Assembly (NCBI GenBank): GCA_022376515.1
Contig: WTXI01000078.1
Coordinates: 62,001-126,000 of the forward strand
Reading direction: 5' to 3'
Source of the DNA: Lactifluus volemus
Lineage: Eukaryota; Basidiomycota; Agaricomycetes; Russulales; Russulaceae
Length of the DNA: 64,000 nucleotides
Part shown: piece by piece, positions 1-11,347 of the stretch
How positions within the stretch are numbered: position 1 is the stretch's first letter
How the letters are laid out: each line of letters opens with the position of its first letter
The notes under the pieces: generated by a model
The model's input: the letters and a program-made list of their open reading frames with translations, nothing else
What the model was told of the DNA's origin: nothing
Database searches by the model: none
Position numbers and translations under genes: made by a program

Positions 1-435
1 TAAATATCCGCGCGCCAGCTAACTCCCACCGCCTGTTTGTGATCTCTGAGTCACCCGGCTCAGCTTCACCACCCACAAACGCGCGTGGCAACTTGTCCGG
101 TGTCGTTTCCATCTGCGACAGTAAGCACCTTCCGACGCCCCTCCCCCTCCTCTTTGCCTTTGTCGGGTGCTAGCTTGTTAAAACTGACCTGGCAGTCCTC
201 TCGCTCTTTGCCCGCATCGCCAACATCCCGGATGTGGATCCGGGCCGAATGCAACGCCATAGGCGTGCCTCGTCGGCTTCGAGCCAGGGTTCATCGTCCG
301 GTAGCTTTTCAAACCTTGCACGCAGTGCCTCCAAGGGAAGTCTCGGGCAGTCTGGTGGACCAAGGGTGGCTTGACGATGGAAGTATTCTTGTTCTGGTGG
401 TATTCTGTAAAGTTGTATTAAACATCTCATGTTGA
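1..435 (-). other. possible divergent gene fragment at left edge
   Basis: Two minus-strand stretches look protein-like: an acidic segment around 250-430 (frame beginning near 430, rich in Glu, Asp, Leu and Arg) and a segment at 1-110 that opens directly after a plausible 3' splice site near 110. A good donor (AG then GTCAGT on the minus strand) lies near 190. The two segments do not join in one frame without an extra one- or two-base change between 240 and 310, so the model is unsettled. I do not recognise the product. It would be transcribed away from the cystathionine gamma-synthase gene that starts at 543 and would continue off the left edge. It could equally be a decayed gene. Confidence 0.25.
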
Positions 436-542
436 ATGATTCTACTTGTATCTAAAGTGTAAAAAGGCTCGGATAAGCGAGATAAAAAATCTCCGCAAGT
501 TAGTACCTGGCGCGCCACCTCTTTGCTCTTCCCTGATTAACA

Positions 543-2543
543 ATGAGACCTCCACGGAACCCCCTTGGAAAACCAATTCCTGCCTTCACAGAGCACGCCA
601 TATCTGTCTCACTCCCAACGTGGTTGGATAATGTCGGATATGAAGAAGGTGAGGCGCGAGTTGTAGACGCCATGCAGTCTGGATATCCCCGCTTTTTCAT
701 TCATCTAAATATCAAGAAGGTGAGAATTTGGCCGGCCGCATTACCCACATTATCACCTTACCTTGCACTACCACAGCTCTCCAACCTCCTCGAACAGAAA
801 TTCGGCACGCCATCAGAAAGATCTTTGCTCTTCCCCTCCCGCAACGCCGCCGAAGCATGCCGCGCCTTCCTAGTGGCACGCGACATCTTTGCTCGTGTCG
901 TACAATACTGCATCTCGTCCGGTGATAACCTCAGCATCTTCCTCGTTCTCTTCCCCGTCGACAAGCTCAGCACTGCAAGACAATTCTGGCAACACACCGG
1001 CCTGGGCATCTCGAGTCGCCTCGCCATGCGCTGTCTCGCCATTCTCCTCTCGGCCGCCTCGCCCCCTTCGACGCCTACGCATCTCAAACCGATGGCGCAT
1101 CGACATTACACTCCCAAGCACGCTTCCCGCCTTTCTGGTGGTGGGTCAATAGATCTGTTAGAAGCCGACCAGGCCGTGTACGTCGAGCAGCGCTATGGAC
1201 GCAATCTCGATGTTGCGGCGGCCAAACAGGCGAAACGTGCTTTGCGCCGTCGCATCGCTGGTGTGCTCGTCCGGGACGAGTCTGCCCTCGATAGCGAAGT
1301 TGAGATTACGCAAAGCATGCGGGGGGTCCCGGTTTCCGAGCACGACGTATTTCTCTTCCCATCCGGGATGAGCGCCATTTGGTCTGCGCACCAACTCATT
1401 CTTGACGCTAGGGACGCCAAAAAGAGCGTATGCTTCGGGTGGTGTCCATGTTAACCGAATCGTCTCTAAAACGGAATCACTGAATCTTTTTTTTTTTTTC
1501 TTCCTATTGGCTCCCTTAGTTTCCCCTACACTGATACACTCAAGGTTCTCGAAAAGTGGGGTCCTGGCTGTCACTTCTTGGGCCATGGCTTGGACTCTTC
1601 TATCGACGAGCTCGAGACAATTCTAGAAACGGAACATACACAGAATCCCGACGAACCGCCGATCCTCGCACTTTTCACCGAGTTCCCTTCGAATCCGCTC
1701 TTACGCTCTCCCGATCTCACGCGTCTACGTGCCCTCGCCGACAAGTACGACTTTCCGATTGTCGTTGATGACAGTATCGGCAATTTTGTCAATGTCGAAA
1801 CTCTACCGTTTGCAGACATGGTGGCGACCAGTTTGACGAAACTTTTCAGTGGCGACTCGAACGTGATGGGTGGCAGGTACGCCGTAGCCTTTTTTTTTTT
1901 ACTTTGGTAAGCTGACGACGCTTGTCTCTCTCGCAGCCTCGTTTTGAATCCCGCTCGCAACCATTATGCCACGTTCAAGGAGCGATTGCTGACCCGATAC
2001 GAAGACATATTTTACGATGAAGACGCCATCTTCATGGAACGAAATTCGCGCAATTTCTCACAGCGCTCAGCACGAATCGACGCCAATGCCGAGCGCGTAT
2101 GTGACTTTCTACACGCAGCCTCCCAGAACCAGGACCAGGACCAGGACCAGGACAACCACACCGCTTCCTCGCCGATCACACAAGTCTTTTATCCCAAATG
2201 GGAAACCGCGCAAAACTACGCCGCGCGTCGCTTACCCGGCGGCGGCTTCGGCGGACTCTTTTCGCTCTCGTTTGCAAGCCAAAGCGCCGCCGAGGCATTT
2301 TACGACGCACTCGCGTGCGCCAAGGGACCCAGCCTGGGCACCAACTTTACCCTCGCTTGTCCGTACACGATCCTCGCGCACTATGGGGAGCTAGACTGGG
2401 CGGCGCGGTACGGCGTACCGAGCTCGCTCGTCCGTGTCAGCATCGGGTTGGAGGATCCTAGCTGGTTGCGCACTGTGTTTGAGAACGCTCTCAGAGCCGC
2501 CGAGGACGCGCACCGCGCTGTCGTCGCGAACACGGGAGCATAG
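543..2543 (+). CDS. STR2: cystathionine gamma-synthase
   Basis: PLP-dependent trans-sulfuration enzyme that joins an activated homoserine ester to cysteine to give cystathionine, on the route from cysteine to methionine. The model is join(543..719, 777..1438, 1520..1876, 1937..2543), 600 aa. All three introns have GT-AG ends and the joins restore conserved family sequence. Intron 1 (57 nt) is a multiple of three and is readable in frame. The fungal N-terminal extension is present, including the [16 protein letters not shown] block. Residues around 363-364 (VVDDS) and the Lys near 387 in [15 protein letters not shown] fit the PLP site and Schiff-base lysine. The C-terminal [20 protein letters not shown] block is intact. 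An Asp-Gln dipeptide run is encoded by CAGGAC repeats near 2130-2151. The ATG at 543 matches the usual start of the fungal family. Homology was judged by eye. Confidence 0.93.
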
Positions 2544-4421
2544 ATAATCCCTTTTCATCGTTGCGCGCGTCGTGGTGCGCCGGGGGGACGTCCATCCAAC
2601 TGGACTTTTTAATTTTTTTAATGTGATCGCCCCACTCAAGTGGACTTGTGGTTCTTTGTTCACTAGCCCATCCAACTGGGCGTATAGGGCGGGCGGGTAA
2701 GTCAGCAAGTGGGGAGGGCTGGGACGGGATGGGATGAAGAGTGGTATATCTGGATGTTTAAAGTCAAGCAGAGAGCGCGGAAGTGGGGGCAGTAAAAAGT
2801 ATATATTCCGCGCTTGCGACTTGCTCGAGAGCTGCCATCCACGACTGTATGAGGGCAGGAATATAGTATTGCCATAAATCGCGCGTGCACAATGGACCTA
2901 CCTAACTGTCACTCGTATACCAATCTGGGAGGATTATGAAAGTGTGCCTAGACTCAGCATCATTGAAAGGTACTAGATGTCAAAGCCGCAGGAGCACAAT
3001 GCCCCAAATATATCTCCAGTGGGTGCAATCTCACATAGCCCTGGAAGCGCGACGCGATTCGGAACCTCAATCATATGAAACGCGACATAATCATGATGAG
3101 TATATTGTATATGAATGATCACAATCTACGCTCGCAAAAAGAACAAAAAAGCCTCGCAAAGAGGAAAAGGGGGAAAAAATTGATGACGCAGCAGACTCAG
3201 AGTAGTCTGAATCGAGTTTCACGCCCTCCCCAAGGGAGGCAAGCGCGTGAGCCGCAAATCGAACTCAAGGACGGAGCACATCTACCAACCCTGTACTCCT
3301 CACCCCTCATACACCAGATTCCCGCCGCGACAACTCAGCTCCGGGTGGCAATACCGGAACCCCTCAAAACAATCTTGAGTCTACAGCGGTGTGAAGCACT
3401 CGGCCAACAACCAGAATCTCAAGAGTCTTTTGAAGCGATAGAGTAAACCTCTGGGGCCGCACGATCATGTCGTACACGCCGCGCATCGCATAGTTCCCTC
3501 TGATACCCCTCTTGGAGGCGTCAGTACAGAGGGGGGGCTACACCCACGGCGTACCGATAGGTCATAGAATGCCCTCTGCAACAACTCTTCAATGAAGAGT
3601 GAAAGGCACAAGATTCTTGGCCTACTTTGGATCGATCCTTAGTTGTCGCTGGTAGGAACTGCAGAGCCTGGCCTAGACTCAGCCCACCCGTGAAGGATGG
3701 AAGGTGCGATAGGGCAACAGTGGATCACAAGTGAAGGTATTATGAACCGCCCGGGCTCCGCGACAAATCTCAAGGCCCCCTCCAGCCCCCTCCCCTCTCG
3801 CGCAAGACCAAACACGAAGTCTGGATCCCGAACAAAAGGATCGTCGGGACTAAATGCTGTGGGAGATCAATCCCTTGTTTGTCGCTCGACTATTACAAGT
3901 CGGACCCTGCTAGGGACGATTCAAGGAGCCTAGAAGACTCAGACCTTAGCCCGCTCGCAAAGAAAGAAGTGAATATCCCCCTTGTACGTGACGAGCCTTG
4001 CGGCCTTGAGTCTGCTGCGATTGAAGAAGAGAAAAGCCGGTTGAAAGCGGTGACGAGTCAACCTTTCGCTAACGTAATATTCACATCACGTGTATCTAGT
4101 GGCTAATTATGTTTTAACGGATATGTTTGAACACAACTTGAACACAACACAAGATTATTGTCTGAAATTTTAACATTATTGTTCACGATGTCTAGTAAAG
4201 GGGAAAGAGCATGTTGGAACATAATAGAGAGTACTTATTGTTTCTCACCACGTGAAGACGCGTTATATTTCTTTGGTACTGTTTGGCGCCCTAATTGAGG
4301 GCTGTGGTTCCAAGAAACGACACGGAGTTGCCTCTGTTCAGCATCGCCACTTGCTGTCGTTCCCTTTAAAATACCGCAAAAGTTAATTCTCCACACAATA
4401 GTCTATACCCCACTAGCCATA
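2544..4421. other. intergenic, no supported gene
   Basis: This stretch holds the 3' region of the cystathionine gamma-synthase gene and the 5' region of the next gene. Open frames at 2936-3446 and 3697-4106 are short, lack recognisable domains and overlap one another in different frames. I see no repeat, terminal inverted repeat or RNA gene that I can support. Confidence 0.5.
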
Positions 4422-5843
4422 ATGCCACGCGACGGTACTGGTTCAACTAGCGAAAGGGGTTTAACGTACGAGGCCCTAGTCAAATCCCTCTTCACAAATA
4501 TATCACCCGCCAAAGAACCTGAAGTACCACCCCGCCCACAAAGCCGAATTGGATTCAGAAGAGGAAAGCCATCCAAGATGAAGCAACGCCTCCAATCTGA
4601 TACGACCCTGCTCCATATTGAAGACACGACGAGTGCCACATTAACTCACGGCGCTGACTCGGACGAAGACACCCCCGACTCGGAGACCTCGGATGAATGG
4701 TCCACTGATTCCGATACAAGTGATACCACCCTATCGAACGACCTCCGCCCTTGTTCCCCTATTCCCATGGCGCCTCTTCCCATCCTCGTCCCTGACGCTT
4801 TCCCGGACCAAGACTGCCCAAGTCTCGCTATCTCAACAGACTTGCCGATGCATCCACATCCGCCACTACGTCCTTTGTATCCTCATCACGGTCTTTCACG
4901 TAGCGCCCTTCAGCATCAAAAATGGTTGTGGAACACGCGGTACGATGAATGGATGCAGTGGCAGGCGGAAGTTGAGAGTGCCGAGGCGGAAATGGGAGCC
5001 TATGGTGGAATCTCGAATACCCCTGCAATTGAGCCTCCGCCGCTCAGGCGATACCGCGCATCATCGCCCGTGCCACCAGAACTTGAACCCGGTTACGCTC
5101 CGGTGGGTACAAAAGTGCAAATAAACGAGAAAATATTCCCCCGGACAGGCGACATCACAGCCCTGCATGACCCACAGGTGGCACGGCAAGATCAGACATT
5201 TTGCAACTACCCCCTCTGGACGATACAGAAAGTCCTCTTCGTCTGCAATATGGACACGGCCGCGCGGAGAAAGTACCCACACGGAAGAGATTCAGACCAC
5301 GGGAACGACGGCAAAGCTGCCGGTGCTCCGCGTAGCGCGAAGCCAGGTGCCCACGAGGAAGACCACGGGTCGGTGTCACATGGCTTGGGGACGTCAGAGA
5401 GCCCGATTCCGATATTGACGAAGCTTAGCTGGGAGCAAAGCTGGCACACGCGCTGGGAAGTCCTCACCGAGCTCGTAAGGTTGACTGAGCGAGCACTCCT
5501 TGCGCGAGGACCCACGGCGATTTCGGCCACTGTCAGGACCCCCATCGGACTCCCCGTAGTGGCCAGGAGGCTCACGGATGTCACCGAGGACTCCGATACC
5601 CACATTCCAACGCGTTTCTTCTTTGCAGACCCCGAGGAATTGGAAGGGAATGGCGGCGGCATTGAGAGCTATGACGACGACGAAGAGGAAGAAGACGACT
5701 ATGGGGAAATCATCCTCAACCCTCGTTTTGGGCTGCAACGGACCATGTCGGACATGCGTAGTTTCAAACACCCATTTTTTCACAACACTCAGGTGCTACC
5801 CTTAGATGCACGAAGCGGACTAAAGGCACTGCCTCGTCCCTAA
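4422..5843 (+). CDS. hypothetical protein, 473 aa, acidic and Ser/Thr-rich
   Basis: Single-exon reading frame of 473 aa starting at the ATG at 4422. I do not recognise a family. The N-terminal third is Ser/Thr/Asp-rich with repeated SD/TD steps (about residues 80-110) and looks disordered. A Trp- and Glu-rich segment follows (about 165-195). Residues about 225-285 look the most ordered, beginning VGTKVQINEKIFPRTGD. A second ordered patch (about 325-380) carries LSWEQSWHTRWEVLTELVRL. An Asp/Glu tract (about 425-440) precedes a short C-terminal tail. There is no signal peptide or clear membrane segment. The length and the absence of stops over 1.4 kb support a real gene. Codon use resembles the neighbouring housekeeping genes. 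A short in-frame intron cannot be excluded. Confidence 0.75.
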   Translation: MPRDGTGSTSERGLTYEALVKSLFTNISPAKEPEVPPRPQSRIGFRRGKPSKMKQRLQSDTTLLHIEDTTSATLTHGADSDEDTPDSETSDEWSTDSDTSDTTLSNDLRPCSPIPMAPLPILVPDAFPDQDCPSLAISTDLPMHPHPPLRPLYPHHGLSRSALQHQKWLWNTRYDEWMQWQAEVESAEAEMGAYGGISNTPAIEPPPLRRYRASSPVPPELEPGYAPVGTKVQINEKIFPRTGDITALHDPQVARQDQTFCNYPLWTIQKVLFVCNMDTAARRKYPHGRDSDHGNDGKAAGAPRSAKPGAHEEDHGSVSHGLGTSESPIPILTKLSWEQSWHTRWEVLTELVRLTERALLARGPTAISATVRTPIGLPVVARRLTDVTEDSDTHIPTRFFFADPEELEGNGGGIESYDDDEEEEDDYGEIILNPRFGLQRTMSDMRSFKHPFFHNTQVLPLDARSGLKALPRP

Positions 5844-6180
5844 TTACGGAAATTTTCATTCGTTCATGCCCCCCACATGCTAAAGACATTCACTTTTTTT
5901 TTTACAAAATATCGTATGATATGACCACCCCTAATCATGATACCCCGCCCTACGGAATCACATACTACTTGTACTTGTTCAATTGATTTGTAGTCTAGGA
6001 TAAGGCACAAAACTTTTTTATATCTCCGAGCGGGGTGGGAGACTACTGGTTGAACGCAACTAACCTACCATGAGGGCTTATGGATGAGAATTCAACGGCA
6101 TGGGGTAGAAACGTGTACACTAGCCAATCGGGGTTATTGCGCTTCCCACTGGCACAAGGTTCTTGATAGGTGAGTTACAT
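5844..6180. other. intergenic, no gene seen
   Basis: AT-rich 3' flank between the convergent 473-aa gene and the minus-strand block ending at 6181. Poly-T runs near 5895 and 6015 are present. No repeat or RNA gene is evident. Confidence 0.4.
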
Positions 6181-7519
6181 CTAGGCCACGACTTTTATTT
6201 CCGTCCGCCTCCTGAGTGGGAAAAGGACGGTACTGAATCTTATTACAAGTCGAACAACGACCTTGAGGTGAGCTGACCGCGCAGGCGCACACCGGTCGCG
6301 AGTTTTAAATTCTAAATCCGATTGTATTCCGCGGAATTCTATACGCACAGGCCGACATACGGATCCTACCACCAAGGAGGGATGGGGATTATATACCGTG
6401 GCACGGCTACAGGAAGGGGGGAAATAGCTACTGTAAAATATACTCGGGAATCTGGGGTCCAGGGTGATTGCCCTAAGTCCTAGGTCCAAGGGATCATCGG
6501 TCAACCTCTTAGGCGGAAGTAGACCTTTGAGAATTTTGATGAGCGTAGTGCCGAAGATGGTAGCGAGTGGGTAGGTAATTCCGAACAAGCCAAAAGCCCG
6601 GGACGCCAACACGCTCCGCTTTGATTCTATCCATGCCAAATATGCGCGCGCGCCACGGACATCGGTCCATTGGAACGCCGGGTGGTGGCTGGCAGCAGAC
6701 GTCTCCTTGATTTTCTCGGGATTCCTGGTAAAAAAAAAGCTGAAGGGGATAAGCGGTACTCCAGCAAGTTAGGAGTGAGGGATCGACAATATGAGCACGT
6801 AGAAGGAACACCTGATCATGGAACGGAACAACTTTTTTTTTTACACTAAATCGGCATCTTGTCGGTACGGGAGAGTTCGCTGGACAAATTGAGGGCCACG
6901 GAGGTGAAGCTTGAAGTCTGGGGTCGTGTCCCAGTCTCTCTTTCCTTCATGGGACGCGGAACAGAAGGCGAGACTGAACTTGGGGATGCAAGATAACGGG
7001 CCGAAATCGCGTGGAATCATAGGTAGCCAAGATCAAGCCAAAGTAAAGTGTAACCCCAGAAAGGCCCACGACAAGGCGTCACCTCCTCAGGGACCCCCTA
7101 TCAGATGTGTTGAAGATAGCAAGGGGAGGCCGCTAACGAGGCGTGGATAGTCACTATTGGGTCCATAAAAGGCTTCGGGCACACGCCCCCACAAGGGGAA
7201 CCCGATCCGGCCTGAGAACTCAGCGGAGGTAGCCGATTGAATGGGACTGAATTGATTGAGAGCTAAATCAAGAGGGGGCGAGACAGCCACAATCAATATA
7301 TTGAGTATAAGAAGCTGGGTTCGCGTAGGCGACATCAGATCGATTTCCATACTCGAACTTGCTAGGCTGAATAGAGGAAAGAGCCAACCCCATGAAGAGA
7401 AAATAAAAGTGGGATTTGGATAGATTGCGTTTGATGTGGGCAGTTGCACTGCAAGCAAGCCACACATCCGGAGGTATGGATATCAGCATCAGGTTGAAAA
7501 GTGAGGAAGGAGTGGTCAC
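6181..7519 (-). other. candidate multi-exon or decayed gene, uncharacterised membrane-type protein
   Basis: The minus strand carries protein-like segments in several frames. The best is about 150 codons at 6181-6660, containing FGLFGITYPLATIFGTTL and GLLPPKRLTDDPLDLGLRAI, which includes a hydrophobic stretch. Upstream, 7087-7467 contains strongly hydrophobic segments (such as LLILNILIVAV) that could be membrane helices. Between 6660 and 7087 the frame is broken and I could not place convincing splice sites for all joins. I do not recognise the family. It is either a gene with several small introns or a relic with frameshifts. The coordinates mark the extent of the protein-like signal, not a verified CDS. 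Confidence 0.3.
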
Positions 7520-8388
7520 AGGTATAATCGGTGACCTATATAGAAGGCGGTGGAGGTCATGAGGTCGTCCTAAAAGATAGATGGGAACCAGTCGAGTCCT
7601 ATTGATTCGTCAGGGCAGGAAAAGGATATTCGTCCGTTGGACCGAGACTTTGCTAGAAAAAGTAAGGATCTACGAAAAGATATGAAATGCGTCTAAGAAA
7701 AAGGCCAGAGCTGGTATAGAGGGCCAAGGGAGTTGGATACGATGGAAAGCTGAGGCGGAAGGATTAGACGGATTCAGTCGGAGAATCGAGCTTGATCCTG
7801 AAGAAGCTTGTCGCTGTTCAATTTACGTTTGGACAGGATCGTTTAGCGCCATTGAAACTCGGCATGTTTAACATTTACATTCTTGAGCTGTGACGACGTT
7901 AGCCGAGTGGTAAGTGAAGTGGTCGCTTGGGAGGCGTGCAAGAAAGACGCCGAAAGGGAAAGGGAAAGCCATTTGGCCGAGCTAGAGGAGAGTGGGTCAC
8001 CTCTTTGTGACCTTTTTCGCACGTGCACCGGTATCGCCCCCATCCCACCTAACCACATCATCCTCCTTCTTGATCCTTCTACCCGTTCCTTTCTCGCCCA
8101 TTTCCTTCTCGAAATTTCCTGTTTTAATTCACGCAGCAACGAGCAGTGCCGTTGTGACTAGTCAAACAAAAGTCATTCACGCGAAATTTGAGGCGGAGCA
8201 CCATCCACGTTCAAGTCTGAGCGGCGACGCGATCTTGAAATCCCGAAAGACCCACGGCCGAGTACGCGGTCTCCTCTTCTCTGTCCTTACAGCTAAGCTT
8301 CCATCCCATCTGATGTATAGCTCCTCATCTTTACGAGGCAATTCGCCTCTAAATATTTTATTATACTCTACACGCCGCTACCAAACTC
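7520..8388. other. 5' flank of the Zn2Cys6 gene
   Basis: No supported gene. Open frames on both strands at 7843-8161 are low-complexity and shadow each other. A polypyrimidine-rich stretch at about 8040-8120 and the AT-rich segment near 8340-8370 (AAATATTTTATTATA) fit a promoter or 5' leader for the gene starting at 8389. Confidence 0.35.
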
Positions 8389-9672
8389 ATGAGCGGCGAC
8401 CAACCAAAGCCACCCGCACCCGGTGCTGAACAGCCATCACATCCACCCGTTCTTACCCAATATCCTCCACAGCCTTTTCCAGGAGCGTCTTACCCACCTC
8501 CAGGTCCTTATACGTGGTACTATCCTCCTCCCGCGGATCCTAATGCTGATCCAAATGCGCCCCCTCCGGCCCCATATGTTATGTTTCCACCTCCCGGAAT
8601 AATGTATGGGTATCCTCCTCCCCCCGCCCCTGCCCAAGGTATTTCGCTTAACTCTCATTCCGGCTTTACATCCGTGCTTAATCATCACCAAAGGCTATGG
8701 TCCGTTTCCAACTCCACCACCAGCTGTGGTTACCCGTACGAAACGCAAGCAGGTTAAGATGGCGGTCTGTTCCTTTTGCATTTTACTAGCCTATCTGTCT
8801 TATTCACTGGAAAAAATTTCGTTTCAAGTGCACAAATTGCGCTTCTGCCTGTAAGCGGTGGATGAAGCACGTCCGTGTCAAAGATGTCAAAAGTATGGTC
8901 TCGCAGACACGTGTATTGACGGGGTGCGGAAAGCCAGGAAGGTCGGGATCAAGCGCGGTCCTTACAAACGTAAGAGCAAACTGCCAGCCACTGAGGCGCC
9001 TTCGTATGCAGGTCAGTTCAGGCCCTCCTGGAGCTCTGTTCTTTCTTATATTTCCTTGTAGGGTTCCCTCCTAATGCTGATGGCACATGGCCAGTCGCAT
9101 CAGATCAGCCGAACGGCGTACCCCCTGGAGCGGCCCCCGCGATCCCGCCGCAGTACCTCCCACCGGAAGGATATTGGCCATACCCATACTATCCGCCTCC
9201 TGGGTACGTCCCACCGCCTCCTGACGGCCATGCGAATGGCGATGGTTCTTCTCATGGACAACCACCTCACCACCCCGCGTACTATCCAATTCACCCTGGA
9301 TACCCGCCCGTGCAAATTTATCCTCCGCCTCCCGGGGCATACGGTCCCATCCCAACAGCACCCGGCCAGGCAGCGCCTGTCGAGCAAACGGCTGGCAACC
9401 AGACGGCAACCTCTGATGATGAGTCCCTCCCGGTCGAGCGGTCAAAGAAGAAAAAGCGTTCAGGTGGCGAGGACGGCACGTCAAAAACCGCCGGAAACAA
9501 GAGGACCAAACGTGTTGTAAATTCGGCTAGCGAAGCCGTAGCAGCTGTCTCCGCGACACCCGCCGCTCCTCCGTCGGATGACTCGCCTGATGACCACGGC
9601 AGTCCCGTGGCCCATAGCCGACCTGTCAATAGAGGCGACGAGCCGCTTCCTCCCGTCATTGCAGCTGCCTAA
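8389..9672 (+). CDS. Pro/Tyr-rich Zn2Cys6 transcription factor with an apparent frameshift in the zinc cluster
   Basis: Fungal-type binuclear zinc cluster protein, presumably a nuclear DNA-binding regulator. The model is join(8389..8638, 8694..8764, 8829..9011, 9062..9672), all GT-AG. Exon 1 encodes a Pro/Tyr-rich region. Exon 3 encodes the cluster: CTNC, ACKR, then DEARPCQRCQKYGLADTC, followed by the basic RGPYKRK tail. The last exon is again Pro/Tyr-rich (repeated YPPP) and ends in a Lys-rich stretch, KKKKR. One base appears missing between 8860 and 8861: the frame reading CTNCASACKR and the frame reading DEARPCQRC differ by one, exactly where the third zinc-binding Cys should be. I found no alternative splice site that repairs this. 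It is either a sequence error or a real mutation that would truncate the protein just past residue 117. The class is clear; the target genes are unknown. Confidence 0.8.
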
Positions 9673-10164
9673 GCGCTGTCTGAGGTGTCATCATAGTCTC
9701 TTACAGCGTTGTCAGAATTTTCAACAGCAATATTGAACTTTGTTTTTCTTTACTAGGCGCGCCTCTTCGTGCGACTTTCCGCCATCATTAGACCACTTCG
9801 TGGGCGTCCCTCGTGTCTCGCACCTGGCGGTTTAACGATCACGGACGGCTGTTCGTTGTGGTCGTGCGCGTCTGCGTACAAAGACATCCCTGTTCGGTTC
9901 TGTCCCTCCTCCCTACTCGCGTTCCGTTGTGCAAAGTTTTGGTTTTTGTAGACTGATATCACACTGTACGGGATACCAGTCTACTTGTCCGTGTTTGGTT
10001 GTTTTTTCGCAGTCGTTGTCGAGGTAGTGAATTATGTACAGTAGTTGTTCCAAAAAAGGCCAAATTGTGTTATCTCCCACCTCTCGGCTATTTCCGGAAT
10101 TATTCGGCATAAACCGATAGAAATTCCCAGCCAATTTTAGCCGAAAAAGTGCGCCAACTCGTCA
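9673..10164. other. intergenic: 3' flank and MAM33 promoter
   Basis: About 490 bp between two same-strand genes. No coding signal that I trust and no repeat seen. Confidence 0.4.
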
Positions 10165-11347
10165 ATGTCTCTCCTCCGTGTAGCAGTCCGCCAGCTCGTG
10201 GCTCCGTCCTCTCGCGCTCTTTCTCTGCGCTCCTCGTTACTTTCAGCCCGTACACTCACTCCTTTTTCCCGGGTTTCCGTTGCTTTACCAGCGACGAGGG
10301 CTTCTTTCTCTGTCTCTGCGCGCCGCTTTGGTGAAGGTACCAGTGCGTGGCTTCTTTATGCATACTGGTCTTGCGTTGTTTTTCTTACACAAACATTCAT
10401 CATCTGCACTCACAGCTGATGGTGACGTGTCCGCGAAGATTTCAGAGGAGATAGCATATGAGAAGGAATCTGCGGTTGAGGGAGAGCCAGAGTTTCTCCA
10501 AGAGTTCAATAAAACTGGCATTTGGACGGTCTGTCCTTTTCTTTCTTTCTTTTAAGGGATCTTATTTGCATGTTTTTTCGTGTTAAAATGAACAGATTGA
10601 AGATGTCGCTGGCAATGATGAGATCACCCTCCACCGAAAGTTTGGCAATGAACAGTACGTCGGTTGTGTAAAAGTGTGCCTGTTTTGAACCACGAATTTT
10701 AATTACCGTCCTGTATGATAGCATTCGCCTGATTTTCTCCATTGCGGATCTGCAGATTGAGGAGAACGTTGAACCGTCAGACGAAGACGTCACCTCGGCG
10801 GACGCCGAACCGTCCTATCCCCTCCGTTGCTCGTTCACCATTACCAAAGTACGTGCTCGTGTGACGCTTCATATCTCTGCATCAGTCTGACTTTTTTTTT
10901 CCTGCATAGCCATCTGTTCCCGGTGCGCTGAGCATCGACGCGGTGTGCCAAGAAGGCGTGTTTGTTGTTGAGAACGCGTCGTTCTACAATGACTCTAAAT
11001 TGGCGACCGACTTGACCGCGGAATCTGACTGGAAACGCCGTGGACTTTACATTGGACCTCAGGTGTGTATCAGTCATTTGGTTATGGTTGAATGCGCGCT
11101 CTGAATGAACCCCCTCTACCAGTTTGAGACTCTCGACGTCAGCCTACAGGAGGTACTTGAAAAATTCCTCCAGGAGCGTGGCATCAACGAGAACCTCGCG
11201 TTCTTCGTCCCTGAGTACGCACAGTACAAGGAGCAAAAAGTATGATTTCTTGTCATCTCATCAATCTTCGTGCGTTGGGTTCTGACGGTGCGCGTTTAGG
11301 AGTATGTCGATTGGCTGAGTAAAGTCAAGAGTTTCATCGATGCTTGA
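10165..11347 (+). CDS. MAM33: mitochondrial p32/MAM33-family matrix protein
   Basis: Acidic mitochondrial matrix protein of the p32/gC1qR/Mam33 family, linked in other fungi to mitochondrial translation and respiratory function. The model is join(10165..10336, 10416..10528, 10596..10654, 10722..10848, 10910..11062, 11123..11239, 11300..11347), 262 aa. All six introns are 60-79 nt with GT-AG ends and every join keeps phase. Residues 1-57 are rich in Arg, Ser, Ala and Leu without acidic residues, a typical mitochondrial presequence. The rest is acidic, with the family-like C-terminal block: LYIGPQFETLDVSL, then LQEVLEKFLQERGINENLAFFVP and a final EYVDWLSKVKSFI. Length is normal for the family. 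Confidence 0.93.

Noticed and set aside
7885..7930. tRNA-like A box (TTAGCCGAGTGGTAAG)
   Set aside because: No B box at the right distance and no pairable acceptor ends.
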